Assembly (NCBI GenBank): GCA_041918675.1
Contig: JAYRVF010000007.1
Span: 172,350-236,349 of the forward strand
Direction of reading: 5' to 3'
From: SCUB01 sp041918675
GTDB taxonomy: Bacteria > Pseudomonadota > Alphaproteobacteria > Rhizobiales > Xanthobacteraceae
DNA: 64,000 nt
The notes beneath the pieces are model-generated. The model was not told the DNA's origin. It saw nothing but the letters and a program-made list of their open reading frames with translations, and did no database searches. A program made the translations under genes and the position numbers. Each line of letters begins with the position of its first letter. Position 1 is the stretch's first letter. Positions 33,944 through 42,885 of this stretch are shown piece by piece.

Positions 33944-35211
33944 GCGCGCCGGCGGAAGCCACCAGCGCGGCGCTGCGCGGCGCCGAATGGCTGATGTCGG
34001 GTCCGACCGCGAGGGTGCTGGCGCTGCTCAACAGCGACGGCGAGGAAGGACGCGTGGTCGGCGGCGCCATCCGCAACGCGCTGATCGGCATCGCCCACGG
34101 CGACATCGATCTCGCGACCACGGCGGCGCCGGAGGAAGTCATGCGCCGCGCGGCTGCGGCCGGGCTTAAATGCGTGCCCACCGGCATCGATCACGGCACC
34201 GTCACCATCGTCATCGGCGGCGACCCCTACGAGGTGACGACGCTGCGCGAGGACGTGGAAACTTTCGGGCGCAAGGCCAAGGTCGCGTTCGGGCGCGATT
34301 GGCGGACCGACGCGTGGCGGCGCGACTTCACCATCAACGCGCTGTCGGCGACCGCCGACGGCATCGTCCATGATTATGTCGGCGGGCTCGACGACATCGC
34401 CGCGCGGCGGGTGCGCTTCATCGGCGACCCGGCCCGGCGGATCGGCGAGGACTATCTGCGCATCCTGCGCTTTTTCCGCGTGCACGCGGCCTATGGCGCC
34501 GGCGCGCCCGACAGCGCCGGCGTTCACGCCTGCATCGAGGCGCGCGAGGGTCTGACCAAGCTCTCGGCCGAACGGGTGCGGATGGAAATCGTCAAATTGC
34601 TGGTGGCGCCCGGCGCGGTCGCCGCGCTCAACGTCATGGACGATTGCGGCCTGTTGACGCCGGTGCTGGGGGGAGTGGCCTATCATGCCGTGCTCGACGG
34701 CATGATGGCGGCGGAAAACGCCCTCGATCTTCGGCCAGACCCCATCCGCCGGCTCGGCGCGCTCGCCGTCGCGATCACCGAGGACGCCGACCGGCTATGG
34801 CGGCGCATGCGGCTGTCCAACGCCGAGGCGAGGCGGCTGGAAAGCATGGGCGACAAGTGGTGGCGCTTCGCCGCGATGGACGAGCCGACCGCGCGGGCGA
34901 CGCTCTACCGGCTCGGCCCCGACGCCTACCGCGATCGCGCGATGCTCGCCTGGGCGCGCGCCGGCCAGCGCGCCGATCCCGTCCTCTGGCACCAGCGCGC
35001 GACATTTCCGGACCGCTGGACCGCGCCGCGATTTCCGCTGCGCGCGCGCGATTTCATGGAACGCGGCTTCGGCGAGGGGCATGCGCTCGGCGAGGTCCTT
35101 GCCCGCGCCGAGAACGACTGGATCGCGGCTGGCTTTCCCCTCGACGCGGCGAGCCTGAAGGCGATCGCCGACAAGGTGGCGGCGACCTTCGCGCACGATC
35201 ACCGGCTGTAG
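33925..35211 (+). CDS. cca: CCA tRNA nucleotidyltransferase
   Basis: 428 aa, class II. Adds or repairs the CCA end of tRNAs. Nucleotidyltransferase core: RVVGGAIRNALIGIAHGDIDLATTAAPEEV, in which the usual RD of the G-G-x-x-R-D motif is RN, and the metal aspartates are in GDIDLAT. The neck region FTINALSATADGIVHDYVGGLDDI and RRIGEDYLRILRFFRVHA motif for base selection are intact. The C-terminal part is a helical tail. Start at MGPREVSA after GGGGAAGG. Last gene of the DUF1285-NUDIX-DUF6111 run, an arrangement conserved in Hyphomicrobiales. Confidence 0.95.
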   Translation: MGPREVSAPAEATSAALRGAEWLMSGPTARVLALLNSDGEEGRVVGGAIRNALIGIAHGDIDLATTAAPEEVMRRAAAAGLKCVPTGIDHGTVTIVIGGDPYEVTTLREDVETFGRKAKVAFGRDWRTDAWRRDFTINALSATADGIVHDYVGGLDDIAARRVRFIGDPARRIGEDYLRILRFFRVHAAYGAGAPDSAGVHACIEAREGLTKLSAERVRMEIVKLLVAPGAVAALNVMDDCGLLTPVLGGVAYHAVLDGMMAAENALDLRPDPIRRLGALAVAITEDADRLWRRMRLSNAEARRLESMGDKWWRFAAMDEPTARATLYRLGPDAYRDRAMLAWARAGQRADPVLWHQRATFPDRWTAPRFPLRARDFMERGFGEGHALGEVLARAENDWIAAGFPLDAASLKAIADKVAATFAHDHRL

Positions 35212-35254
35212 CGCCTCGGCGGGCGGATCGCCGCCGGCGGCCGCGCGCCGCGCC

Positions 35255-36157
35255 TCACGGCCATTTCACCACGGGCGGCATCGACGACAGGATCGAATCG
35301 ACATTGCCGCCGGTCTTCAGGCCGAAGATCGTGCCGCGATCATGGAGCAGGTTGAATTCGACATAGCGGCCGCGGCGCACGAGTTGTTCCTCGCGCTCGG
35401 CCTCCGTCCAGGGCGTCGCGAAATTGCGGCGCACGATTTCGGGATAGACGCCCAGGAACGCGCGGCCGACCTCCCGCGTGAGGGCGAAGTCGGCCTCCCA
35501 ATCCCCGGATTCGAGCCAGTCGTAGAAGATGCCGCCGACGCCGCGCGGCTCGTTGCGATGCTTGAGAAAGAAATACTCGTCGCACCATTTCTTGTAGCGC
35601 TCATAGGAGGCGATGTGGGCATGCGCGTCGCAGGCCGCCTTCATCGCGGCGTGAAAGGAAAGCGTGTCGGGGTCATTCTGATCGCGGCGGCTGGCGAGCA
35701 CCGGCGTCAGGTCGGCGCCGCCGCCGAACCACGCCTTGGTCGTGACCACGTAGCGCGTGTTCATGTGCACGGCCGGCACGTGGGGGCTGTGCATATGCGC
35801 GATGAGCGAAATGCCGGACGCCCAGAAGCGCGGGTCCTCGGCCGCGCCGGGAATCTGGTCGCGGAATTCCGGCGCGAATTCGCCGTGGACGGTCGAGCAA
35901 TGCACGCCGACTTTTTCGAACAGCCGCCCGCGCATCATCGCCATGACACCACCGCCGCAGTCGCTCCCGCTGTGATCGCCGCGCGCCCAGGGCGTGCGGA
36001 CGAATCGGCCCGCCTCGCCCGGGTAGAGCGCGGCGGGGGCGTCGGTCTCGAGTTGCTCGAACGCGGCGCAGATGTCGTCGCGCAGGCTTTCGAACCAGGC
36101 GCGGGCGCGGCGCTTGCGTTCCTCGAGCGCGGGTGTCGGTTCGTCCAAAGTGCTCAT
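35255..36157 (-). CDS. hemF: Oxygen-dependent coproporphyrinogen III oxidase
   Basis: 300 aa. Converts coproporphyrinogen III to protoporphyrinogen IX in haem synthesis, using oxygen. All signature blocks are present: GVHCSTVHGEFAPEF, SLIAHMHSPHVPAVHMNTRY, WFGGGADLTPVLA, and WCDEYFFLKHRNEPRGVGGIFYDWL. The ATG at 36157 gives the normal family length; upstream extension runs into the trmL gap. It lies 25 bp after trmL on the same strand, and opposite the bc1 complex genes, which need haem. Confidence 0.97.
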   Translation of the reverse strand: MSTLDEPTPALEERKRRARAWFESLRDDICAAFEQLETDAPAALYPGEAGRFVRTPWARGDHSGSDCGGGVMAMMRGRLFEKVGVHCSTVHGEFAPEFRDQIPGAAEDPRFWASGISLIAHMHSPHVPAVHMNTRYVVTTKAWFGGGADLTPVLASRRDQNDPDTLSFHAAMKAACDAHAHIASYERYKKWCDEYFFLKHRNEPRGVGGIFYDWLESGDWEADFALTREVGRAFLGVYPEIVRRNFATPWTEAEREEQLVRRGRYVEFNLLHDRGTIFGLKTGGNVDSILSSMPPVVKWP

Positions 36158-36182
36158 GATCGTCCTCGTGCGGCCGAGTCTA

Positions 36183-36650
36183 TCAGGCCGAGGGCGATGC
36201 ATCGACCCGGGTCTGTCGCAGCGCCTCGCCGACGGCCATCGCCACCGCCATCGCCACGTTGATCGACCGCAGGCGCGGCGCCATCGGGATCGTCACCCGC
36301 GCGTCGGCGGCGGCGAACACGTCATCGGGAACTCCCGCCGATTCTCGTCCGAACAGCAGGATGTCGTCCGTCCCGTAGTCCATATCCAAATAGGAGCGGT
36401 CCGCGCGCGTCGAGAACAGGACGAGCCGGCGTCCTTCCCGCCGCCGCCATGCCTCGAACGCCGCTAAACTCGGGTGGCGCGAGATTGCCACCTGGTCAAG
36501 GTAATCCATCCCGGCCCGGCGAAACGCGCGATCCGTCACCGGGAATCCAGCCGGCTCAATGATATGAGCGGCGACTGCCAAACAGGCACATAGCCGCAGG
36601 ATGGTGCCGGTGTTCTGCGGGATGTCCGGTTGAAAGAGTGCGATCTGCAT
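36183..36650 (-). CDS. trmL: tRNA (cytidine(34)-2'-O)-methyltransferase
   Basis: 155 aa, SPOUT family, typical length. MQIALFQPDIPQNTGTILRLCACL is the N-terminal signature; the trefoil-knot region is LLFGRESAGVP and IPMAPRLRSINVAMAVAMAVGEALRQ. It methylates the wobble ribose of specific leucine tRNAs. Start at the first Met of the conserved core. Divergent from petA, upstream of hemF. Confidence 0.95.
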   Translation of the reverse strand: MQIALFQPDIPQNTGTILRLCACLAVAAHIIEPAGFPVTDRAFRRAGMDYLDQVAISRHPSLAAFEAWRRREGRRLVLFSTRADRSYLDMDYGTDDILLFGRESAGVPDDVFAAADARVTIPMAPRLRSINVAMAVAMAVGEALRQTRVDASPSA

Positions 36651-36873
36651 ACGGCTCGTCTGGCTGTGCTTGGGCCGGGCCGAGCGGGCTTGCGCTTGAT
36701 GGGCAAGGGTGTCAATAAGCGCGCCGGGAACGTGTTGTTCGGCCCGCGCGGGTTGGACGATACGCGACAAGACCGCGGGGGGCCGCGGGTGCCGGTGGAC
36801 GATCGCCGGGCGCCGTTGGTTACAGGCGCGCGACGGGGGAGAAGCCGGCTAAGAACCGGAGAGGAACAAGATC

Positions 36874-37401
36874 GTGACCACGATGTCTTCGGCGGAACCG
36901 ACCCGCCGCGATTTCCTTTATGTCGCCACGGGCGCGGTCGCCGCCGTGGGAGCCGCCGCCACCGCTTGGCCGTTCCTGGCGCAGATGAGCCCGGACGCCT
37001 CGACGGTCGCCGCCGGCGTTCCGATTGAGGTCGAGCTCGGCCCCGTCGCCGAAGGTCAGGCCATCAAGGTGTTCTGGCGCGGCAAGCCGATCTACATCAG
37101 CCATCGCACCGCCAAGGAAATCGAGGAAGCCAAGAAGGTCGACGTCAAGTCGCTGCCCGATCCTGAGGCCGACGACAAGCGCATCAAGGCCGGTCACGAG
37201 CAGTGGCTCGTGGTCATCGGCATCTGCACCCATCTGGGCTGCATTCCGATGTCGCGCCAGGGCGAATATGACGGCTTCTTCTGCCCGTGCCACGGATCGC
37301 ACTACGACACGTCTGGACGCATCCGCAAGGGCCCGGCGCCGGCGAACCTGCCGGTCCCGCCCTACGAATTCGTCTCCGATACCAAGGTCAAGATCGGCTG
37401 A
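36874..37401 (+). CDS. petA: Ubiquinol-cytochrome c reductase Rieske iron-sulfur subunit
   Basis: 175 aa. Twin-arginine-type start (TRRDFLYVATGAVAAVGAAATAWPFLAQM), the usual anchor of Rieske proteins in alphaproteobacteria. The [2Fe-2S] ligands are C118-T-H120-L-G-C123 and C137-P-C139-H140 (in FFCPCHGSHYD). The GTG at 36874 has a GGAGAGG box nine bases upstream; the ATG at 36883 lies too far. It is followed 55 bp later by fbcH; together they encode the whole catalytic bc1 complex in the inner membrane. Confidence 0.98.
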   Translation: MTTMSSAEPTRRDFLYVATGAVAAVGAAATAWPFLAQMSPDASTVAAGVPIEVELGPVAEGQAIKVFWRGKPIYISHRTAKEIEEAKKVDVKSLPDPEADDKRIKAGHEQWLVVIGICTHLGCIPMSRQGEYDGFFCPCHGSHYDTSGRIRKGPAPANLPVPPYEFVSDTKVKIG

Positions 37402-37456
37402 CGTCGCGCAATCCTTACCCGCGTCCTTCCCGCGTCCTTCTCGCCAGGGTTTTATC

Positions 37457-39511
37457 ATGAGCGGACATTCATCGTACCAGCCGAACAACGCATTCACGAA
37501 ATGGCTTGAAGCGCGGCTGCCGATCATCAGCTTCAGCTACGACTCGTTCGTCGCCTATCCGACGCCGCGCAATCTCAACTATTGGTGGACCTTCGGAGCG
37601 ATCCTGTCGCTCATGCTGGTGGTTCAGCTGCTCACCGGCATCGTGCTGGTGATGCACTACACGCCGCACGCCGACATGGCCTTCAACTCGGTCGAAGCCT
37701 TGATGCGCGACGTGGATTACGGCTGGCTCCTGCGCTACATGCACTCCAACGGCGCCTCGATGTTCTTCGTCGCCGTCTACATCCACATGTTCCGCGGGCT
37801 CTATTACGGTTCGTTCAAGGCGCCGCGCGAAATCCTCTGGATCATCGGCGTCATCATCTATCTCCTGATGATGGCCACCGGCTTCCTCGGCTACACGCTG
37901 CCGTGGGGCCAGATGAGCTATTGGGGCGCGACCGTCATCACCAACTTCTTCTCCGCGATTCCCTTCGTCGGCGAGCAGGTGGTGGTCTGGCTGTGGGGCG
38001 GCTACTCGATCGGCAATCCGACGCTGCAGCGCTTCTTCTCTCTGCACTATCTGTTCCCGTTCGTCATCGTCGGCGCGGTAGCGCTCCATGTGTGGGCGCT
38101 GCATGTCGTCGGCCAGAACAATCCCGCCGGCGTCGAGCCGAAGGGGCCCCAGGACACCGTCCCGTTCACGCCGCACGCCACGCTCAAGGATTCGTTCGGC
38201 ATGGCGGTGTTCCTGCTGTTCTTCTGCTGGTTCGTGTTCTACCTGCCGAACTTCCTCGGCCACGCCGACAACTACATTCCCGCCAATCCCGGCGTGACGC
38301 CGGCGCACATCGTGCCGGAATGGTACTACCTGCCGTTCTACGCCATCCTGCGCGCGGTGCCGAACAAGCTGCTCGGCGTCATCGCGATGTTCGCGGCGAT
38401 CATCGTGCTCGTGTTCCTGCCCTGGCTCGATTCCTCGAAGGTGCGGTCGGCCCGCTACCGGCCGATGTACAAGCAGGCGTTCTGGATCTTCGTGGCGGTG
38501 TGCCTCGGTCTGGGTTGGCTCGGCGCCAAACCCGCCGAAGGCGGCTATGTCACCGCCGCGCGCATCCTGACCTTCTACTATTTCGCGCATTTCCTGATCA
38601 TCCTTCCGGTGATCGCGCGGATCGAGAAGACCAAGCCGGTGCCGAATTCGATCACGGAAGACGTGCTGAGCCGCAAGAAGGTCGCCGCCGCGCTGATCGC
38701 GTTCGGCGTGTTCGCCGCCGGCCTTGCCGGAACGAGCCGTCCGGCCTCGGCCTCGGAGGGATCGGTGGAGCCGCCGTCGCTGGCGTGGTCGTTCGCCGGC
38801 CCCTTCGGCAGTTTCGACCGGGCCCAGCTCAAGCGCGGATTCAAGATCTACAAGGAAGTCTGCGCCGGCTGCCACGGCCTGTCGCTGGTGGCGTTCCGCA
38901 ACCTGTCCGAGCCGGGCGGGCCGGAATTCACCGCCGAGCAGGTCACCGCGCTCGCGGCCGAATACAAGATCAAGGACGGACCGAACGACGCCGGCGACAT
39001 GTTCGAACGTCCCGGCCGGCCGGCCGACCGTTTTCCCTCGCCGTTCGCCAACGACAACGCCGCCCGGGCCGGCTTCAGCGGCGCGCTGCCTCCCGATCTG
39101 TCGGTGATCGCCAAGGCGCGCACCTACGAGCGGGGCTTCCCGCGCTTCCTGGTCGACATCGTCACGCAGTTCCAGGAGCAGGGGCAGAACTACCTCGTCG
39201 CGCTTCTCATGGGCTATGAGGACGCGCCGGCCAATTTCACGCTGCCGCCGGGATCGAGCTACAACAAATATTTCCCGGGCCACGCGATCGCGATGCCGCC
39301 GCCCTTGTCCGACGGTCAGGTGACCTATGAGGACGGCGCGCCCGCGACCGCCGAGCAATACGCCAAGGACGTGACCGCGTTCCTGACCTGGGCGGCCGAG
39401 CCGCACCTCGAGGCGCGCAAGCGGCTGGGCCTGAAGGTGATGATCTTCTTGCTGGTGCTGTCGGTGCTGCTCTATTTGACCAAGCGGCGCGTCTGGGCCT
39501 CGGCGCACTGA
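37457..39511 (+). CDS. fbcH: Fused cytochrome b / cytochrome c1 precursor
   Basis: 684 aa. Residues 1-405 are cytochrome b: haem ligands H96/H110 and H197/H211 (14-residue spacing), PEWY at 287-290 in the quinol site, eight helices. Residues about 407-432 (KKVAAALIAFGVFAAGLAGTSRPASA) act as an internal signal sequence for cytochrome c1, which carries C469-AG-C472-H473 and a C-terminal anchor (MIFLLVLSVLLYLTKRRVW). In Bradyrhizobium such a polyprotein is cut into both subunits. A likely Met ligand is in AIAMPPPLSDG. The gene is preceded by petA and followed by a terminator. Confidence 0.97.
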   Translation: MSGHSSYQPNNAFTKWLEARLPIISFSYDSFVAYPTPRNLNYWWTFGAILSLMLVVQLLTGIVLVMHYTPHADMAFNSVEALMRDVDYGWLLRYMHSNGASMFFVAVYIHMFRGLYYGSFKAPREILWIIGVIIYLLMMATGFLGYTLPWGQMSYWGATVITNFFSAIPFVGEQVVVWLWGGYSIGNPTLQRFFSLHYLFPFVIVGAVALHVWALHVVGQNNPAGVEPKGPQDTVPFTPHATLKDSFGMAVFLLFFCWFVFYLPNFLGHADNYIPANPGVTPAHIVPEWYYLPFYAILRAVPNKLLGVIAMFAAIIVLVFLPWLDSSKVRSARYRPMYKQAFWIFVAVCLGLGWLGAKPAEGGYVTAARILTFYYFAHFLIILPVIARIEKTKPVPNSITEDVLSRKKVAAALIAFGVFAAGLAGTSRPASASEGSVEPPSLAWSFAGPFGSFDRAQLKRGFKIYKEVCAGCHGLSLVAFRNLSEPGGPEFTAEQVTALAAEYKIKDGPNDAGDMFERPGRPADRFPSPFANDNAARAGFSGALPPDLSVIAKARTYERGFPRFLVDIVTQFQEQGQNYLVALLMGYEDAPANFTLPPGSSYNKYFPGHAIAMPPPLSDGQVTYEDGAPATAEQYAKDVTAFLTWAAEPHLEARKRLGLKVMIFLLVLSVLLYLTKRRVWASAH

Positions 39512-39556
39512 CGTTCGGAGCTGGCGTTCGGCGCCGACGTTCGGCACTGGCGTTCG
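39511..39556 (+). repeat. Short direct repeat after fbcH
   Basis: Two 20-bp copies, 39511-39530 and 39537-39556, identical at 18 of 20 positions (ACGTTCGG..CTGGCGTTCG), 26 bp apart. Located between the fbcH stop and its terminator. Purpose unknown. Confidence 0.8.
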
Positions 39557-39602
39557 CAAGTTCAAGGCCGGTCTCCTCGCGGGACGTCGGCAAGCGACAA
39601 GG

Positions 39603-39627
39603 AAAGGGCCCGGCGACGGGCCCTTTT
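39603..39627 (+). terminator. Terminator after fbcH
   Basis: AAAGGGCCCG (39603-39612) pairs with CGGGCCCTTT (39617-39626) around a GCGA tetraloop, giving a perfect 10-bp stem that ends in TTTT. Confidence 0.9.
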
Positions 39628-39777
39628 GCGTTCCAGGGCGGGCTCGCCACGCGGGTTCCTCCCGCGCGCGCTGAGCGGTGTCGCCTCTCGGGGCATGGCG
39701 CGGATTTGCGCGGCTTGCCCACGAAGCGCCGGCGCGGCATTCTCGCGCCCCACGGAAACGAACAGCGGGAGGACGCC

Positions 39778-40452
39778 ATGGGCGAGACCGTCACCTTCAA
39801 GCGGCCGGACGGCAAGGATGCCAAGGGTTACCTCGCGAAAGCGGCCCGCGCCGGCGCGCCGGGCATCGTCGTCATTCAGGAATGGTGGGGGCTGCAGGCG
39901 CAGATCAAGGGCATCTGCGACAAGTTCGCCGCCGCCGGCTACACCGCGCTCGCGCCCGATCTCTACGCCGGAACGGTCGTGCCCTATCACGACAAGGAAG
40001 CGGCCGCGCGCGAGATGAACTCGCTCAACTTCCTCGACGCGACCGACCAGACCGTGCGCGGGGCGGTCCAGCATCTCGCCAAGGGCGGGGTCAGGGTGGC
40101 GCTGACCGGCTTCTGCATGGGCGGCGCGGTCGCCGTGCTCGGCGCCTGCCGCATTCGCGAGATCGCCGCCGCGATCCCGTTCTACGGCCTGCCGCCGGCC
40201 GAGGTCGCCAAGCCCGCCGACGTCAAGGTGCCGCTGCAAGGCCATTTCGCCACGCGCGACGACTGGTGCGCTCCCGACGTGGTCGCCGCTTTCGCCAAGG
40301 GGCTGAAGGCGGGCGGTAAGGATGCCGAAATTTTCAGCTACGACGCGTCCCATGCCTTCATGAACGAAGAGCGCCAGGAGGTTCACGACGGACCCTCGGC
40401 GGAACTCGCCTGGAAGCGGACGCTGGCGTTTCTCAAGGCGCATGTCGGTTAG
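39778..40452 (+). CDS. Dienelactone hydrolase family protein
   Basis: 224 aa alpha/beta hydrolase. Nucleophile in G-F-C113-M-G-G, acid D161 or D162 (in HFATRDDWCAP), histidine H192 (in DASHAFMNE), and the conserved E35 of QEWWG. This cysteine-type triad is the hallmark of dienelactone hydrolase (carboxymethylenebutenolidase). A link to an aromatic pathway is not supported by the neighbours, so the true substrate is open. ATG at 39778 follows GCGGGAGGACG. Confidence 0.95.
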   Translation: MGETVTFKRPDGKDAKGYLAKAARAGAPGIVVIQEWWGLQAQIKGICDKFAAAGYTALAPDLYAGTVVPYHDKEAAAREMNSLNFLDATDQTVRGAVQHLAKGGVRVALTGFCMGGAVAVLGACRIREIAAAIPFYGLPPAEVAKPADVKVPLQGHFATRDDWCAPDVVAAFAKGLKAGGKDAEIFSYDASHAFMNEERQEVHDGPSAELAWKRTLAFLKAHVG

Positions 40453-40494
40453 GCCACACTCGCGCGCGAATTGGCGCGGCGCCACACGCGGGTC

Positions 40495-40523
40495 TTGACG
40501 CTGGGGCGGCGGCGTGGTGTCTA
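40495..40523 (+). promoter_or_regulatory. trp promoter for a leaderless transcript
   Basis: TTGACG (40495-40500) and a poor -10 TGTCTA (40518-40523) with a 17-bp spacer. The predicted start point falls on or next to the A of the trpL ATG at 40530, i.e. a leaderless start as known for Sinorhizobium trpL. Confidence 0.55.
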
Positions 40524-40529
40524 GCCGCC

Positions 40530-40577
40530 ATGATCGGCACCAACGCCCATGTCCGCTATTGGTGGCGCGCCTTCTGA
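40530..40577 (+). CDS. trpL: trp leader peptide, MIGTNAHVRYWWRAF
   Basis: 15 codons with tandem Trp codons (40560-40565) near the end, as in rhizobial trpL (S. meliloti has three). No ribosome-binding site is seen, in keeping with leaderless initiation. It precedes a transcription attenuator and trpE(G). When Trp-tRNA is short the ribosome stalls at the WW pair and lets the antiterminator form. In S. meliloti the terminated RNA is also a trans-acting sRNA and the peptide has its own roles; that is family knowledge, not visible here. Confidence 0.9.
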   Translation: MIGTNAHVRYWWRAF

Positions 40578-40579
40578 CA

Positions 40580-40642
40580 GGCGGCCGACGCATTTCCTTT
40601 TTCTCCACGTCGTCAGGCCGCCCGCAGAGGCGGCCTTCGTTC
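40580..40642 (+). promoter_or_regulatory. trp attenuator: competing antiterminator and terminator
   Basis: Terminator: AGGCCGCC (40615-40622) with GGCGGCCT (40629-40636) around CGCAGA, followed by TTCGTT. Antiterminator: GGCGGCCGACG (40580-40590) pairs with CGTC plus GGCCGCC (40611-40614 and 40616-40622), 11 pairs with A40615 bulged. The two structures exclude each other because they share 40616-40622. Confidence 0.88.
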
Positions 40643-40691
40643 ATTCGCCCCTGCGTTCCGCCCGACCGGCGCGTGATACGCGAGGTCCACG

Positions 40692-42854
40692 ATGAACAAG
40701 ACGATCTTCTCCCTGCCGACCCTGAGCCAATTCCGCACCGCCGGAAAGCTCGACGTCACCCGCACGGTCGCCGAATTCTCCGGCGGCGGGGCGCTCGACG
40801 ACATCATCGAACGGCTCGATCGCCATCGCGGCGTCGTGCTGTCGTCCGGCACGCAGGTTCCCGGCCGCTACGAAAGCTTCGATCTCGGCTTCGTCGATCC
40901 GCCGCTGCGGCTTGAGGCAACCGGCGCCGATTTCACCATCGCCGCGCTCAATGATCGCGGCAAGGTGCTGATCGCCTTTCTCGCCGCGACGCTCGCCGAG
41001 CCGAGCCTTGCGATCACGCGGTCGACGCGAACGGAGATCGCGGGATCGATCAAGCGGGAAGACGCACCCGTCGACGAGGAGCAACGCACGCGCAGGGCGA
41101 GCATCTTCTCGCTGGTGCGCGACGTCGTTGCCCAGCTTTCCACGAGCGCCGATTCCCTGCTCGGGCTCTATGGCGCGTTCGGCTACGATCTCGTCTTCCA
41201 GCTCGAGGATCTCGAACGCACGCTCGCGCGCGCCGCCGACCAGCGCGACATCGTCCTCTTCGTGCCCGACCGGCTCGTCGCCTATGACCGCGCCACCGGG
41301 CGCGGGGTTTCCATCGCCTACGAGTTTTCCTGGCGCGGGCAATCGACCGACGGTCTCGGTCGCGATACACCGGAGAGCCTTTACGCCGGCGGCGAGGGCA
41401 AGGCCTTCGCCGATCACGCCCCGGGCGACTACCGCGCGGTGGTGGCCAAGGCGCGCGAGGCCTTCGCCCGCGGCGACCTGTTCGAGGCGGTGCCGGGCCA
41501 ATTGTTCGGCGAGCCGTGCAAGCGCTCGCCGGCCGACGTGTTCCGGCTGCTGTGCAGGATCAATCCGGCCCCCTACGGCGCCTTGATGAATCTCGGCGAC
41601 GGGGAATTCCTCGTCTCGGCCTCGCCGGAAATGTTCGTGCGCTGCGACGGCCGGCGGGTGGAGACCTGTCCCATTTCCGGCACCATCGCGCGCGGGGCCG
41701 ACGCCATCGGCGACGCCGAGCAGATCCGGCAATTGCTCAATTCGCAAAAGGATGAATTCGAGCTCAACATGTGCACCGACGTCGACCGCAACGACAAGGC
41801 GCGCATCTGCGTGCCCGGCTCGATCAAGGTGCTGGCGCGGCGGCAGATCGAGACCTATTCGAAGCTCTTCCATACCGTCGATCATGTCGAGGGCAGACTG
41901 CGGCCGGGCTTCGATTCGCTCGACGCCTTCCTCACCCATGCCTGGGCCGTCACCGTCACCGGCGCGCCGAAGATTTGGGCGATGCGGTTCATCGAGGAGA
42001 ATGAGCGCTCGCCGCGGCGATGGTACGGCGGGGCGATCGGCATGGTGGGCTTCGACGGCGGGATCAACACCGGCATCACCATCCGCACCATCCGCATGAA
42101 GGGCGGCATGGCGGAGGTGCGCGTCGGCGCGACGCTGTTGTTCGATTCCGATCCGGTCGCCGAGGAGACGGAATGCCAGACCAAGGCGGCGGCGCTGTTT
42201 CAGGCGCTGCGCGGCGACGATCGCGCGACGTCGCTTTCCGCGGTCGCGCCCGACGCGCCGGGGTCGGGCCGGCGCGTGCTGCTGGTCGACCATGAGGATT
42301 CCTTCGTGCACATGCTCGCCGACTATTTCCGCCAGGTCGGAGCGGCGGTGACGGTCACGCGCCATAGCCATGCCCTGGAGATGCTCGCCGCCAATCCCTA
42401 CGACCTGCTCGTGTTGTCGCCGGGGCCGGGCCGGCCGGAGGATTTCGCCATCCGCCAGACCATCGACGCGGCGCTCAAGAAGAAACTGCCGATCTTCGGC
42501 GTCTGCCTCGGCGTGCAGGCGATCGGCGAATATTTCGGCGGCCATCTCGGCCAGCTCGCGCTGCCAGCCCATGGCCGGCCCTCGCGCATCAAGGTCAAGG
42601 GCGGACGGCTACTGCGGGGGTTGCCGGAGGAGATCGTCATCGGCCGCTATCATTCGCTCTACGTCGCCATGGACGGCCTGCCGCCCGCGCTGTCCGTGAC
42701 TGCGGCGACCGACGACGGCGTCGCCATGGCGCTGGAGCACGAGAGCCTGCCGGTCGCGGGCGTGCAGTTCCATCCCGAATCGCTGATGTCGCTCGGCGAG
42801 GAGGTGGGATTGCGTATCGTCGAAAACGCGGTCAGGCTGGGCGGACGGGACTGA
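40692..42854 (+). CDS. trpE(G): Anthranilate synthase, fused TrpE-TrpG
   Basis: 720 aa. Residues about 1-515 are the TrpE chorismate-binding subunit: GDLFEAVPGQLFGEP, SPEMFVRC, ISGTIARGAD, NMCTDVDRND and GGAIGMVGFDGGINTGI. Residues about 530-720 are the TrpG glutamine amidotransferase: VLLVDHEDSFVHML, LSPGPGRPEDF, GVCLGVQAIGEY (nucleophile cysteine) and QFHPESLMS. The fusion is characteristic of Rhizobiales. It makes anthranilate from chorismate and glutamine, the first step of tryptophan synthesis. A GAGGTCC box precedes the ATG. Regulated by the upstream leader and attenuator. Confidence 0.98.
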   Translation: MNKTIFSLPTLSQFRTAGKLDVTRTVAEFSGGGALDDIIERLDRHRGVVLSSGTQVPGRYESFDLGFVDPPLRLEATGADFTIAALNDRGKVLIAFLAATLAEPSLAITRSTRTEIAGSIKREDAPVDEEQRTRRASIFSLVRDVVAQLSTSADSLLGLYGAFGYDLVFQLEDLERTLARAADQRDIVLFVPDRLVAYDRATGRGVSIAYEFSWRGQSTDGLGRDTPESLYAGGEGKAFADHAPGDYRAVVAKAREAFARGDLFEAVPGQLFGEPCKRSPADVFRLLCRINPAPYGALMNLGDGEFLVSASPEMFVRCDGRRVETCPISGTIARGADAIGDAEQIRQLLNSQKDEFELNMCTDVDRNDKARICVPGSIKVLARRQIETYSKLFHTVDHVEGRLRPGFDSLDAFLTHAWAVTVTGAPKIWAMRFIEENERSPRRWYGGAIGMVGFDGGINTGITIRTIRMKGGMAEVRVGATLLFDSDPVAEETECQTKAAALFQALRGDDRATSLSAVAPDAPGSGRRVLLVDHEDSFVHMLADYFRQVGAAVTVTRHSHALEMLAANPYDLLVLSPGPGRPEDFAIRQTIDAALKKKLPIFGVCLGVQAIGEYFGGHLGQLALPAHGRPSRIKVKGGRLLRGLPEEIVIGRYHSLYVAMDGLPPALSVTAATDDGVAMALEHESLPVAGVQFHPESLMSLGEEVGLRIVENAVRLGGRD

Positions 42855-42885
42855 GCGTGCGGCGCGCGCGCAAGGGGTTGAGGGC

